Shown one piece after another: positions 1 through 11,806 of a stretch of 64,000 bases of DNA. A program made the translations under genes and the position numbers. The notes beneath the pieces are model-generated. The model worked only from the letters and a program-made list of their open reading frames with translations. It did not search any database and was not told where the DNA came from. The stretch's first letter is position 1. Each line of letters begins with the position of its first letter. Origin of the DNA: Adenanthera pavonina (lineage: Eukaryota > Streptophyta > Magnoliopsida > Fabales > Fabaceae); assembly GCA_026686845.1 (NCBI GenBank), contig JAIVEN010000007.1:39305001-39369000 (forward strand), written 5' to 3'.

Positions 1-420
1 CGGGACCACTCTAAAGTCAACACCTCACTGTATCTCCCTAATCCTATATTTTCATCCGCGTCATCCATCTCATAGACCCCTTAAGCACCCACACTCTGCC
101 CCTATCTCACACCCAACCACCCATTTCTTTTAATTTTACTATCTTTCATATTTCAGTAAATCATGCACTATATTCTGTTTCTCCATATACTTTCACTTTC
201 AACACAAGTGAATATAAGAATTTTTGTCCCTATAGCTGAGATACTCAAGTAAGTTATATATATATTTCATAAAAAAAAGTAAATTATATATATATATATA
301 TATATCTTTCTAACAGTATGTGAACACGATGAAAAGTCATAGAATATCAACATGATTAATTATCTGCATTGCATGAGTTCGTTACAGCTATAGTATTTAA
401 GCATATAGGTTAGGTTTCAA

Positions 421-455
421 AGGAGGAGGCCTTTCTGGCCTGCAGGCCTCCTCCT
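421..455. repeat. GC-rich perfect inverted repeat (hairpin)
   Basis: AGGAGGAGGCC (421-431) is followed after 13 bases by its exact reverse complement GGCCTCCTCCT (445-455). The loop is TTTCTGGCCTGCA. It is isolated in AT-rich DNA and no function is known. Confidence 0.75.
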
Positions 456-1723
456 CGATCTCACCATTCCTTGCCTCCTCCTTTTTAATTATTGATGAAT
501 ATTTATTTATATATGGAGATTAATTTTAGTAGCGGCAAGAATTTCAATGACGAGAGAACAAATAGTGGCACATGACATTCACGTGGTCAAGTTCCAATAT
601 GAAACTATGCCAACAGTATTACTTGGATCGGAAAGCAATAGATCTCCCTTTCCGATTTGATCCTAGTATCATGTAGAATAAAAAGCAGATGATATTCGAT
701 AACATGGTAAAAGTAGCTGTCTTCCTCCTTTGCTGGTGTGCGGACCCGTTAGTTTAATAAAATATAGTAAGATAATATTCGTCAAGAAGAACTGGACATA
801 ATGTCCCCTCGACTGCAACTTGAGTCAGAACTCATCAAACATTTGTAACATGTAAGAAAGGATCGTTTAAAAGACGTGCAAGTAATAAACTATACAATCT
901 GATATAAAGAGGCTTTGCCCTACAACACCCAATAATTAATATACGGAAAAATCTTCGAGTATTACGTACAGGCATCAACCTAATTTGCACCCATATTTCC
1001 GACCTCAAATTTCAAAATCACCGAGTTCGTACGAAGCTAGCTTGGCCACGCGTGCCCACTATTTTATAATCAACATAGGAACCCAGTTAAAACTAAAAAG
1101 TAAAGAGAAAAAGAATTAGTGATAGAAACATTGACTTGCAAATTCAAAATGACAGTAACCCCTCATTCCAGTGGGCAGTGAGAGTGCATAATCAGTGATG
1201 GCTGCGCAAAGAAAATGAAGTAATGAAGATGCAATAACTTAAAGTAGCGCCAGATGCCAAAGCTTTCATCGAACCTCATCATCCATCGCTATTGTAATTT
1301 GAAAACTTTTTCTCATTCATTTCACTTGTGCAGGTGTCCCATGTACCCCATAGTTAGGCAGTTATATAGAGTGAAGCGAACGCAAATGCAGAAAACCCTA
1401 CGTACAAGCATTCTTTTTCCAAGTCTTTTTGGAAAAAAAGATACTAACTTCTTATCACTTCTATCACACAAAAAGTACTTTTGTACAAACATCGATCACT
1501 CATTTTCCACTTCATCATCCTTATATTATTGTTCAGTTTGGGTCAGTCAATGCTGACCTCCCTTGATGTGAAAAATCCAACCGCTTGAGAAGTTTAACGG
1601 CCCAATTCTGTTTTTAAAAATATTTTTTTATTTTAAAAAAAAAACTTGTTTAGTAAACCTGTTTTTTATAAACTATTCTGAGAAATAGAAAAATAAAAGA
1701 ACAAAAAACTCAGAATAGCTTTA

Positions 1724-1957
1724 AGGTGTTTTGTAATTTTTGTTCTGAAAAACACAAGAAAAGGTGAAAAATACTCACTCCATTAATGGTAAAGTTATAA
1801 ATTTTAAATAACTCATCTATCACTTACTAGTTATGATTTTGAGAGCAATTATTTAAATAGATATTTTTGTTTTCTTGTTTTCAAACTTATTCTCGAAAAT
1901 AGTTTTATAAAATTATTTTAAGAATAATAAAATAAAAAATACTGTCAAACATGCCTT
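1724..1957. mobile_element. Possible small MITE (weak)
   Basis: An AT-rich block begins TAAGGTGTTTTG and ends with CAAACATGCCTTA, whose reverse complement (TAAGGCATGTTTG) resembles the start. Both ends abut TTAAGG/CCTTAA, which would suit a 3-bp TAA/TTA target duplication. The terminal match is short and the interior is low complexity, so the assignment is tentative. Confidence 0.25.
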
Positions 1958-2574
1958 AATACTCTGTGTTTTAGTTTCATATATTCTAAGAATTCTCTTG
2001 GTGCTATATTTTATTTGAAGCAGAATAATCAAAACAATATTAAAATGACTGAAATACGTACGTACATTAAAATATTCTCATTTACGTCCCACATATATAT
2101 AAACTTGTGTCTTTCACAAAATTATATATGCATGTAAGGTTGAAATTTGCTTTATATTTGAGACGGGAGGGAATATATATATATATATATATGAGGAAAT
2201 ATAAAAATATTGATGTTGAGGTTTGGGAATACAAAAACAAGGAGGAGGAGTAATTAAGTTGTTACCTCGAATATAGAAAAGGAGGCGTTGGTGAATGAAA
2301 GGCGCGGGAGAGAGCAGCCGAGCGGCCGATTGGTTTGAATTAAAATGGAATCAACTTACGGAAGCCGCTGCCGGTTTTGTTAACAGCAGCCGCTCTACAT
2401 GCACCCGTGTACCCAGCTCCCCTACTTCCCTCCGGTTCCTTCCGGTTCATATGGATATAGTTGAGTTGACCCCTAGCTTAATAACACTATTCATTTCATT
2501 TCTCTGATTTTACCATTCCATTATTTCATTCCCCCTCTCACATATTTCTCGTAACCACCCTCCCCCTTCTTCCC

Positions 2575-2582
2575 TATATATA
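2575..2582 (+). promoter_or_regulatory. TATA box of GH3
   Basis: TATATATA lies 119 bases before the GH3 start codon, within a pyrimidine-rich leader. A transcription start near 2605-2615 and a 5'UTR of roughly 90 bases would follow. This is inferred from position only. Confidence 0.6.
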
Positions 2583-2700
2583 CCCTCCTTCTTTCCCCAT
2601 CTTTTCCAACCCACTCCTCCTACAACTCTCGCTACTTCCTTCCTCTTTCTTTCACCAGGCCATTTCCTTTTACATAATAATTGCTTACAATATTGCCACC

Positions 2701-4930
2701 ATGCCCGAGGCCCCCAATAACCCAAATGCCCTTCATCATAGTGCCCCCGACTCTAATACCATCCAGCACAACCAAGAAAGAGCACTGAAATACATCGAGG
2801 ACGTCACCGGCAACGCCGCTAACATTCAGAAAATTGTCCTTGCTGAGATCCTTTCTCCTAGTGCCCATGTTGAATACCTTCAACGACATGGTCTAGATGG
2901 TCGTACTGATGCTGACTCTTTCAAGAAGTTCATACCCGTCGTCACTTACGACGATTTAAAACCAGATATTGATCGTATTGCCAATGGTGACACCTCCCCA
3001 ATTTTATGTTCGAAACCCATATCAGAGTTCTTGACTAGGTCTGTTTAAAACTATATATATTATGTTCGTGTCTCCTTCAGTAGTTCTTTTTCCTATTACA
3101 TAAATATCATTATTATGGAATCCGTTAAAAAATCGTGACGATGCATATATAACAAGAATTTCTTTTCGAAGAATACTATTGACATGCGGATGTTGCTGTT
3201 CTATTTTATGTAGCTCTGGAACATCTGGTGGAGAAAGAAAATTAATGCCGACGATCGAAGAGGATCTGGACAGGAGGGCGTTGCTTTATAGCCTTTTGAT
3301 GCCGGTGATGAGCCAATATGTTGAGGGTTTAGGCGAGGGCAAAGGGATGTACTTTTTGTTCGTAAAATCAGAAGCCAAGACTCCAGGAGGACTTTTAGCT
3401 CGTCCAGTTTTAACGAGCTACTACAAAAGCTCGTATTTTAAGGAAAGGCCTTTTGATCCCTACACTAACTACACCAGCCCCAACGAGACCATTCTCTGCC
3501 CTGACTCTTTCCAAAGCATGTACTCCCAATTGCTTTGTGGGCTTTGTCAAAACGAACAAGTTCTTCGCGTCGGGGCTGTTTTTGCTTCTGGGTTTATTCG
3601 TGCCATTAAGTTCCTCGAAAAGCATTGGGTTTCCTTGTGTTATGATATCAGAACCGGTACTATGAACCCCAAAATCACTGACCCTTCCGTGAGAGAGGCC
3701 GTCATGAAAATACTCAAACCAAATCCCCAGCTTGCGGCTTTTGTAGAAGCCGAATGTGTCCAAGAGTCATGGAAAGGGATCATTCCTAGGTTATGGCCTA
3801 ACACCAAATATGTTGACGTTATCGTCACAGGAACCATGTCTCAATACATTCCCACTTTGGATTACTATAGTAACTGTCTTCCTCTAGTGTGCACCATGTA
3901 TGCTTCTTCTGAGTGTTACTTTGGCCTCAATTTAAACCCCTTGTGTGACCCAAGTGAGGTCTCTTACACCCTCATCCCCACGATGGCCTACTTTGAGTTC
4001 TTGCCTCTCAACAAGAAAAACGGACTTACCAGCTCAGTTAGTCACCCAGACCAACCACTAGTTGATCTTGCAGATGTGAAGTTGGGTCAAGAATACGAAC
4101 TTGTAGTCACCACTTATTCAGGTAATAATTCAATTCTCTTCAACACGGAAAAGATTATTTGATGTATAATTTAATAGGATGAAGTTGATACTTCTTTTTC
4201 TTTTCAAATTTTCTTATCAAGCTTTTTAAATAAAATCATCAAGCAGTGCTATTCAAGAACCGATAGAAAATATATGATAAACTATAACTTCGATCCTATC
4301 TTTTGTACTTCGAGTTCTAATGAAATGTTATTAATTATCACAGGCCTCTATAGGTATCGGGTTGGGGATGTATTACGTGTGGCTGGATTCAAGAATAGGG
4401 CTCCTCAGTTCAACTTTGTATGTCGAAAGAACGTAGTCCTGAGCATAGATTCTGATAAGACGGATGAAGTTGAGCTACAAAATGCTGTGAAGAATGCAGC
4501 TAATCATCTTCTTCAGTTTGGTGCATCACTGACGGAGTACACAAGCTGTGCGGACACCTCAACCATCCCCGGCCACTATGTTCTATATTGGGAGATAAGC
4601 CTGAGGGGCCAAACCCCAATTCCTCCTTCTGTTTTTGAGGATTGTTGCCTCTCAGTTGAAGAATCGCTCAGCAGTGTGTATCGCCAAGGCAGAGTTTCTG
4701 ACAAGTCCATTGGGCCTCTAGAGATCAGGATAGTGGAGAATGGGACATTTGACAAGCTTATGGACTTCTCTCTCAGCATGGGAGCGTCCATTAATCAGTA
4801 CAAAACTCCCCGATGTGTGAAATACCCTCCTATTTTAGAGCTTCTTAACTCCAAAATTGTTTCAAGTTACTTCAGTCCAAAATGCCCAAAGTGGATTCCT
4901 GGTCATAGGAAGTGGTGCACCCTCGACTGA
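2701..4930 (+). CDS. GH3.6-like: GH3 indole-3-acetic acid-amido synthetase (group II, GH3.6-like)
   Basis: Acyl-acid amido synthetase of the ANL/firefly-luciferase superfamily. Group II members adenylate indole-3-acetic acid and join it to amino acids, lowering free auxin in the cytosol. Exons are 2701-3038, 3214-4121 and 4344-4930 with GT-AG introns, giving 1833 nt and 610 aa, the usual family length. The three nucleotide-binding motifs are present: SSGTS (residues 113-117), YASSE (342-346) and YRVGD (420-424). The start MPEAP is typical of the GH3.6 branch, as is the end with KCPKW and PGH. The conserved GG after YYS reads NC in YYSNCLPLVC, a mild oddity. Intron 1 contains one TGTCTC auxin-response core (3069-3074). 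All splice junctions keep frame and no premature stop is seen, so the gene looks functional. The exact paralogue and preferred substrate cannot be told from sequence alone. Confidence 0.96.
3069..3074 (+). promoter_or_regulatory. TGTCTC auxin-response core in GH3 intron 1
   Basis: Exact TGTCTC, the core bound by auxin response factors, lies 31 bases into intron 1. GH3 genes are classic early auxin-induced genes, but a single six-base match can be chance. Confidence 0.3.
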
Positions 4931-6180
4931 AAGCGTTTGAGGAGGCGAGCTTAATTAGAATGGTTAAGTTGAATTGGCATTTCGTTGTGGGGCTAAGTAG
5001 TAGAAATATCAGATATAGGGGCATGCATCCTGTGTTGTCTCTCAAGTGTTTTAATAATTCAGTGTAAGGTTTAAAGGGTTCGTGTGTAGTTGTATTTTTT
5101 ATTATCACTCTGCATGGATGAATAGTAAAACTTAACCTCAATTCCATTTCAATAAGCTGAATAGCGTGTTTGAAATGAAAGCATGAGTAGAAGATTTTAG
5201 ATTGAATCTGAATGTCGGGGAGCTCTAGTTCGATTGGATCTGTGGACCCTTGTCCCTTGGGAATTGGGATAGATCCATGGTGAAGGTTTGAGCTGAATTC
5301 TTCGATCGTCCCTTAGACTATGAAACCTTTGATAAGAATATGCATAGGTAGGGTCAATTCTTTACCTTTTCTAGGCTCATTTTTCTTGCCATTCTCCCAA
5401 TATCCGGGACAGTGCATGTATCAGATTTAAATTGCATCGAAATGTTATGGCCGACGACACCTTTCCATCGATATATGGTCAATTGTTGCATGCGGCAATG
5501 TAGCACTATCGACCCCCCGGGGAGGTTCGGTACCTAGCTACTAATTCTTCTTCTTTTTTGCACCTTTATATGTGTTTGCCAGCTAATTCACATAATATTG
5601 AAAAGCAATGTAAATGTAGTCTTTTTGGGCCCTCAGCAACTTACTGTACGCATTACCTCACACCTTACTTTTGATTGGGCTCATAGCTCCACCTCGGATG
5701 TTGAAAAGAAATGGTCTTCCCATATTTCAGGGGCAACTTGCCCATGCTTTTCCTTAGCCCCTCCATTTATTGTTTGTGAAACGAGTCATCGTATATATTC
5801 ATATGCATCTTCAATTTCTTGAATTCGCCTACTTTTTTTATTTGAACAAAACCTGCCTGCATGTATATATAGAGGCTTACATCATTGTTCCTTTCTTTCA
5901 GCTAATCGCCATTAATTATATATTTACAAATATATGTAGTAAAAAAAAGCCTAAAATTAATTCCTTCTATTTAATTAAATGTTAAATTACATGCAAGAGT
6001 AAAAGCTTGGGTTTCGTTGGAAAAACAAATATATTGTTTGTTTGGAAAAAAAAAATTCCCCCCACCATTGAAAATGATGGCCCCATTCCGTGGATCTCAA
6101 ATACAGAGACTTACTTATTGGAAGAAAAAAGACTTCAACAAAATCAGGAACATAAACCGATGAAGAGAGAGGTGGTAGAG
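4931..6180. other. Intergenic: GH3 3' region and spacer to F-box gene
   Basis: The first 200-250 bases are the probable GH3 3'UTR. The rest is single-copy-looking sequence with no recognisable gene. The open stretch near 5598-5822 shows no domain. The two flanking genes converge. Confidence 0.55.
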
Positions 6181-8305
6181 CTAGTGAAATGCCAGTTTTG
6201 CATTAGAAGAAGCCCGAGAAAATCCCATCATTTGCGACCTGATTTTTTGTCGCCTCAGAGAATCTCCGGGATGGCATCGTCCTCCGCATAGTATCATTTC
6301 TTCTAAGGCCTTCCCTTGCTTGAGCAGAAACTTTGCCAGCGTAACTTCATTCTCACATTCTAAAAACCCGTCAATTTTCACCACCTTCAAGTGCTGTAGA
6401 AACGACTTCAGTGTTTGGATCTGCGATTCCCAGTATTGTTCTTCCTCACTGCTATTCACGTCCCACAAGTCCCTATTCCATTGCTGAAAATTAAAGTTGA
6501 GGGCAGTGTACTTAATATATATGAGTAAGCATTTATTAAAACATATATATATATATATATAATATTATGCATTTTAAATAATTAACTCACTTTTCTTTCA
6601 ATCTTATAATCGTTAATGATCTTCAGAATCAGAGTGTGCAGTGTAGGACAGCTTCTGAATACGCATGCTAATCCCTGGACGTTACTTTTGTTGAAAACAG
6701 TATGCAACTTTAACGACTTAAGATTACCAAATGGCTGGAGATGCATCGCAAAAAATTTATAGTTCGATAAAATCTGAAATCAAAATAGACGGATTCCAAT
6801 TGTCATCACATGCATGAATAAAAGGAATGTAAGGACATTAATCAAGGAAAAAGAAACAAAAGATCCAGTGAATTATTGGCCAAACAAATTATATATGATC
6901 CATTTATGTTGTTATCAATTACTTTGGCTGTTCTCGGCATACATAATTTTGGTAGTGATGTGATCCTCCAATACAATATATATATATATATATGGCCACA
7001 TCTTGTTAGTTATCCATGACACAGCACCAATTTTAATTTGTCATTAAACTCCAACCTAAATTAAATTTGAAGCAATAATTAAGAGATGAGTTAAATCTAT
7101 ATAGTAGCTCAATAAGAAAGACAGGAAATTGAAAGAGTGAACTGCAGACTAATAATTGAATGCCAAAAGAGAAGGTGAAAAATTACCTCAACGGACTGGC
7201 TTTCAAGAGTCAAGGAATGAGCTTGAGTTAGTCCAGACAACAAATTATGGACGCTTAAGAGCTTACCCATGCTAAATTCTACAGGCAATATGACGAACCC
7301 GATGGAGGCCTCACGCAACAAATTGGAATGCTCAATAACCGTCATGTCAGTGACTCTATTGAAATGCCAAATCAAAAGTTGAAGCTTGGGCGCATTAATT
7401 CTCACCCAACTCTTCTCGCTATACGTATTAAAACAATCCACTACTCTAAGCCTTTCTAGTTTTGCACATGACACATCCAAACTTTGCAGATGAAAACACT
7501 TTTTCAAGCTCAAATCTTGGAGACCTCGACATCCGACATGAAGGGATTTCAATCCAAGCCACGCCCTAAGGCGCAACTTCTTCAGGGACGGAAACGACAC
7601 ATCAGAAAACAAATCAGAGAGGAAAGGCTGGTTGTACAGAATAACGTGAGACAGAGACAATGCTTGTACAAACTTGAAGCCATCCCTCATAATCGACGAC
7701 GGAGGCAAGCGAAAACCTGGATGACGTGATTTCAATTTCAATGCCCTCAAACTTTCACTACCAATCACACACCTGGGAAAGTTAAAATAATCTTTTGTTT
7801 CCACCTCAACTTCGAGATGTCTAACATTCTGCCTGATGGCGCTACGAATTACACTATTTAATACGGAGAAACTTATGATGGCACGAAAACGAAGAACCCT
7901 AATGTCCGTGTTCTTGTCACGAATAGAGAGAACTTGGTTGATTATACGCGATTGTGGGGCGGTCAAAAGATGAGGCTCTAAGTTTTTGATAGAAGAAATG
8001 AGCAAGGAATCGAGGGTCGTGAAGTCAAGATTGGGAAAGGTGTTCCAGAGGTTTTTCCACCTCTTTGATAGAACACTGAATTGTGCGACGGTTTTGATAG
8101 GAAGAAGGAAAAATATGTGATGAAGTAGAGCATCGGGTAGATCACTGAGACGATCGACCCTAGTTTTCACGTCGCCATTCCCTACTATTTTAGAAATTTT
8201 CCTGCGTTTTGTAGATCTTGTTTCCATCGATCCATCTATTGCATGTCCTTGTCTCTTCTCTTTTGTTTTTCCAGGGACCCTACCCGGTTTGATTTTGGGG
8301 ACCAA
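6181..8305 (-). CDS. F-box/LRR protein with C-terminal FBD domain
   Basis: Probable substrate receptor of an SCF (Skp1-Cullin-F-box) ubiquitin ligase. Exons in coding order are 8305-7187, 6773-6591 and 6483-6181. All lie between GT-AG sites in phase 0, giving 534 aa. The F-box is at residues about 51-95 (DRLSDLPDALLHHIF, then LSKRWKNLW). Leucine-rich repeats of the plant F-box type follow (for example SLRALKLKSRH and LQDLSLKKCFHLQSLDVS). The last exon carries the FBD region (LKVVKIDGFLECENEVTLAKFL, about residues 466-487, ending KALEEMIL). A second methionine at residue 27 is a possible alternative start, because the first 26 residues are basic and unlike the family core. Such genes form large fast-evolving families and the target is unknown. 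No truncation is seen. Confidence 0.9.
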
Positions 8306-9449
8306 GTTTGTTACACTTGAATTTTTCTGTTATGTAGATCGCGAAACTTAATAATTTACTCTGAAGACTCGGTAACTGAATTTATTTTTTAATTCATATT
8401 TTTGAGTTCAAGTGAGAAAGGACAGGGATGTCAATACGTTTTACCAGTTCTTACTTTTTATAGGCACACACACACAATATTGTAGCCCAATTTAAATTTG
8501 ATATGTTTTATATTTCTATTCCTCATAACTCATGAAATATTTAATCTCCCAATTACTCGAATGATATTAGTACTCCATGTCTCTAAATACTCAATAGACT
8601 CATTGTCAATGATGAAAGTCCAAAATTAATCATTGTCATGATGAAAGCACCAAGCTACCAATAATTTTTGTTAAGAAGAAAAATGAAAAATAATACATGC
8701 AGATAATTGGTGCGGTGCTTGTCGAAGTCACTTGGCGCACATGCCAACCGGCGTCTCTCATCCACCCGAGATACTACCTCAATTTATCGAGACAAGATCT
8801 GGGCCTCGTCAGTAAAAACTCCAGAATAGGCCTTGAGGTGATGGCTCTGTCCAATATGGAGGTGCTTCATATATCCGGAGTCGAATAAAATTTTTTTTCT
8901 CTGACAATTTCTTGATTAGCTCTCTCCACTCACCTTCTTTTTAGTGTATTAGATAGATTCCATCTGTTTATACAAATTTTGATGATGGCTTTAGATAGAA
9001 TCCGCTGTGAATCATACATCGGCTTTTTCTTGAACGCGAGTTCTTTATAATGAACATTAAGCTCGTTGTTAACCATAGTCTCCCACTCTCAGAATAAAAC
9101 TAGATGACTGGGGTGTCTTTGATCATCAATTCGTAATCTGACTCTAAACACGTATTTTACTGTTCACGAGTGCAAAGCTTCATGTCCAAACATAGAACTG
9201 AAAGTAATTAACTGGTTCAAGCTGAAAGATTCGTCCACTATTGAAGTTTTGCTACAGATGGCGGCTTACAAATGATATTAATCGCTTGTTTCCCTTGATA
9301 ACACGAGAACTTGATCTAACCTAACTTTCCTCAACTAGGAAGCGTTTCTATGAACTGAAAGTCAAAATAGACATGTATAAAGTAGTAAGAGTCGGTTTGC
9401 TTTCCCACGTATTTGTATTTGTATAGACATCTTGGTGAACCTTCTATCT
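8306..9449. other. Intergenic, F-box promoter side to fasciclin-like 3' end
   Basis: The side near 8306 is the upstream region of the F-box gene. A GC-richer island at about 8697-8888 has an open frame on both strands but matches nothing I recognise. The remainder next to 9449 is the probable 3' flank of the fasciclin-like gene. Confidence 0.45.
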
Positions 9450-10502
9450 TCATGTCGTGATAAGCTCATCCATCTTTAAAGCTTCAGAAATCCCATGAAT
9501 TACGAACTTGTCAGATGTCGAAATGTCAGGCGCCACAATTTCCACACCGTTTATGACCAACATTGACATGAATTCTGGAACTCCTTCAATTTCAAGATAT
9601 TCGTCAGGCATGAGTGTCCTCAACAGAGTCCTGGTCGGGAGACAAGTTAGTTCTCTGTATGTAAATTTCTGCGGCAGTATATGTAGCCTCACAGCTCTAT
9701 CAAGCAGAGTTGAAGGACATCCTAGTAATGCCAAATCTGGAGGAGCGAAGATTGTGACAGAATCATAACTCGTTGAATCTGTTTGTATCTGGTCAAGAAC
9801 AGAATGCAATCCAATCGAAAATGAGGCGTACCCATTTGAACTGAGCAACTTAATTATCCGGTTCCAGCCAACCATGTTCTTGGATTCACAAGAAGCAGAA
9901 TATAGTCCAGAGTTCGAACGACAAGAATGTGAATGGATAAAACCCCAACCCCTACGCAAATCTTGAAAATTCAAGGAAGAAAATGGAGCAAGAATCCCAT
10001 GAATTGCAATTTGGCTTCCGAGGTATATGTCAGGGCTTGATATCAACACGTGATTGATCTCAACCAATCTTTCTTCTGAGTCCATCTTGGTGATGGCTAC
10101 ATTCTTGTGACGAAACAGGGTTGGGATGCAACTTCCTGGGGACTTCTTTAAGAGGTCTTCCATTGAAACCTTGGAGGTAGAGGTATGGAACTGCAGGATC
10201 TTTTTTAAAAGCAAAGGAGGGAGAGAGGTGTTTCTGAAAGCAGAGTCTTTGATGGCAAAGAAGGTTGAGTTTTGAGGAGGAAGGAAGAATGGAGGAGAGC
10301 GTTGGAAAAGATCGGCCATGACATTGAATCCAGCTCGTCGGAGAGCATTCGAGGCATACGCAGAGAATTCGTGGGTGGCGAAGATGGCTTCTTGGTCTGA
10401 GTTGTTGGAAATAAAACGCACCGCTAAGGAAATTGCCATCATGGCCAATGTTACAGAGAGGACAAAGTAGACTAGACACCAACGCGTACAACAGGAAGCC
10501 AT
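9450..10502 (-). CDS. Fasciclin-like protein with two FAS1 domains (FLA20/21-like)
   Basis: Single-exon gene of 350 aa. An N-terminal hydrophobic segment (about residues 8-30, after MASCCTRW) is a signal peptide or signal anchor. Two FAS1-type domains follow. The first has the H1-like stretch NSTFFAIKDSAF and ends ...IHGILAP. The second has SVTIFAPPDLALL, later VINGVEIV, and ends KFVIHGI. FAS1 domains mediate adhesion, and in plants such proteins sit at the plasma membrane or wall. There is no hydrophobic C-terminal tail, so no GPI signal, and few Pro-Ala/Pro-Ser runs for arabinogalactan attachment. This suits the atypical FLA19-21 group rather than classical FLAs. The gene is intact, but its role is unproven. 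Confidence 0.88.
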   Translation of the reverse strand: MASCCTRWCLVYFVLSVTLAMMAISLAVRFISNNSDQEAIFATHEFSAYASNALRRAGFNVMADLFQRSPPFFLPPQNSTFFAIKDSAFRNTSLPPLLLKKILQFHTSTSKVSMEDLLKKSPGSCIPTLFRHKNVAITKMDSEERLVEINHVLISSPDIYLGSQIAIHGILAPFSSLNFQDLRRGWGFIHSHSCRSNSGLYSASCESKNMVGWNRIIKLLSSNGYASFSIGLHSVLDQIQTDSTSYDSVTIFAPPDLALLGCPSTLLDRAVRLHILPQKFTYRELTCLPTRTLLRTLMPDEYLEIEGVPEFMSMLVINGVEIVAPDISTSDKFVIHGISEALKMDELITT

Positions 10503-10721
10503 TGGACCTCAATGAAGATACTGTCAGGGAGATGGACTAGAAGCAACAAGATGATAGTTGTGAGATTAATTTTCCGATGGATTGCTTGGTTCTTTGGAGG
10601 GAAAAAAGAGGAATGACACCTGGTCACACCAGTTGAAATCTGACCCACTGTTGAGTTCACGGTCATTGATTGTGTTGAAAAGTCATAATTAGATTATAAT
10701 AAATGCTTTGTAATTCTATTA

Positions 10722-10989
10722 CTCCTCTGGACCTATATATAGAATTCTTTATTTTGGTCTTAAATATAAGACTCTTTACAATATACGAGATAGTATTTAT
10801 TATACGTTTTCAGAAAAAATGCCTTTATTTATTGTATTCAAAGAGAAAGAGAGAGATTAAATAAGGGTAGTTTTAAAAAAATGTTGGGATTTTCGGAGAA
10901 ATCGAGGTAGTTAATTAGTTTTAATTATAATTCTTAATTCGCGTGATTCGATTAAATTAAAAGGATCTTATGTTAAGGTTGAGAGGGAG
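10722..10989. mobile_element. Stowaway-like MITE (268 bp)
   Basis: Begins CTCCTCTGGACCTATATATAG and ends TTGAGAGGGAG, flanked by TA on both sides (10720-10721 and 10990-10991). The interior matches two other copies in the window (37.24-37.50 kb and, in reverse, 46.10-46.37 kb), sharing stretches such as AATAAGGGTAGTTTT and GAGGTAGTTAATTAG. Confidence 0.75.
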
Positions 10990-11458
10990 TATTAAATTTT
11001 AAGCCGTGGTCAATTACCGTTAAAACAGATACCACAACAGTCAGTCACAACTCACTAGCAGCTGGCCGCATTATGAACACCTTTTGCTTTATCAAAACTC
11101 TTTCTTTTTTTTTTTCCATTTTATTAGAAGCTTTGAATTCAATGTATGACCATAGAAATAAGAGATCTGTGCTGGAGGCAAATAGCTTGGGTAGAAATGG
11201 GCACTAGACCCATTTCCCAATTCCCAGCATCTTGGAGAAATGAAACAAACTAGATGGTTGAGAATATATTAGGCCAAGTATATATTAGACGAAAGCAAAC
11301 TTGCAGAGAAGAAGGAAAATTATTGAAAATCAATCTGACTTCATATTAACAATATCCCACACTACTGATATGATTTGGTGCAGCGATCTTAATTTCTTTG
11401 CTTCAAAATCGGTGCTTTACTTCCTAGACTAAATGTGAAGAAGGTATATAAGGTAAGG
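10990..11458. other. Spacer with no gene
   Basis: Low-copy AT-rich DNA between the MITE and the small membrane-protein gene. It includes the probable 3'UTR of that gene on the right. Nothing else is recognised. Confidence 0.5.
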
Positions 11459-11806
11459 TCAGTGATCAGCGTCCCTTTTTCTAGTGACCCGTATGTAGCA
11501 GAAAACAGCAGCAAAAATGGCAGTGACAAGACCACCTATAATGACACCCCCACCAGCCATAGACTTGTCCGTGGAATGATGCTTTCCCAGGCGTCTAATA
11601 TCTGGAGCTTCAGCTGCTTCTGATGACTCCGAAACCCCAGAAACCGGCTGATCTGCAGTTTTATCGGTCATGTCATGTGGCTGAACTGCTGTCTCTCTTT
11701 TAAGCTCCAATGGTCTAAGCCCTGCTGACTCAGATCCATCGGCTATGACTTGAACTACCAAGATCTGAGAAAGTAAAAGAAACACCAAACAAATCCTGCC
11801 CCTCAT
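11459..11806 (-). CDS. Small signal-peptide, single-span membrane protein (unknown function)
   Basis: Single-exon gene of 115 aa. Residues 1-22 are a strong signal peptide (MRGRICLVFLLLSQILVVQV). A polar Ser/Glu/Ala-rich stretch follows, then KHHSTDKSMAGGGVIIGGL leads into a transmembrane helix (about residues 82-105), followed by a short basic tail RVTRKRDADH. This architecture, with a short lumenal/extracellular domain, a glycine-rich helix start and a basic cytosolic tail, belongs to a conserved but uncharacterised plant family as far as I recall. A TATA-like CTATATTTAAAT lies about 150 bases upstream on the minus strand (near 11956-11968). The gene looks intact. Confidence 0.75.
   Translation of the reverse strand: MRGRICLVFLLLSQILVVQVIADGSESAGLRPLELKRETAVQPHDMTDKTADQPVSGVSESSEAAEAPDIRRLGKHHSTDKSMAGGGVIIGGLVTAIFAAVFCYIRVTRKRDADH

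Larger units (their letters stand above)
1..2574. other. Intergenic region upstream of GH3
   Basis: No credible gene is seen; the short open frames here have no recognisable domain. The stretch holds an AT dinucleotide run (about 280-306), a GC-rich hairpin (421-455), a short 6-bp inverted repeat GGTCAG/CTGACC (1541-1546 and 1553-1558), an AT-rich MITE-like block (about 1724-1957) and a second TA run (about 2176-2191). The part next to GH3 is its presumed promoter. I saw no exact TGTCTC auxin-response core close to the TATA box; the nearest variant is GAGACG at about 2161. Confidence 0.6.

Noticed and set aside
1254..1556. 100-residue open frame upstream of GH3
   Set aside because: No start context, domain or codon pattern; sits in AT-rich promoter DNA.
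3410..3763. Long antisense frame inside GH3 exon 2
   Set aside because: Shadow of the conserved GH3 coding strand; no independent evidence.
7484..7729. Plus-strand frame within the F-box gene
   Set aside because: Antisense shadow of the LRR exon.
10060..10512. 150-residue minus-strand frame overlapping the fasciclin-like gene
   Set aside because: Different frame of the same strand; the FAS1 frame has the domain matches.
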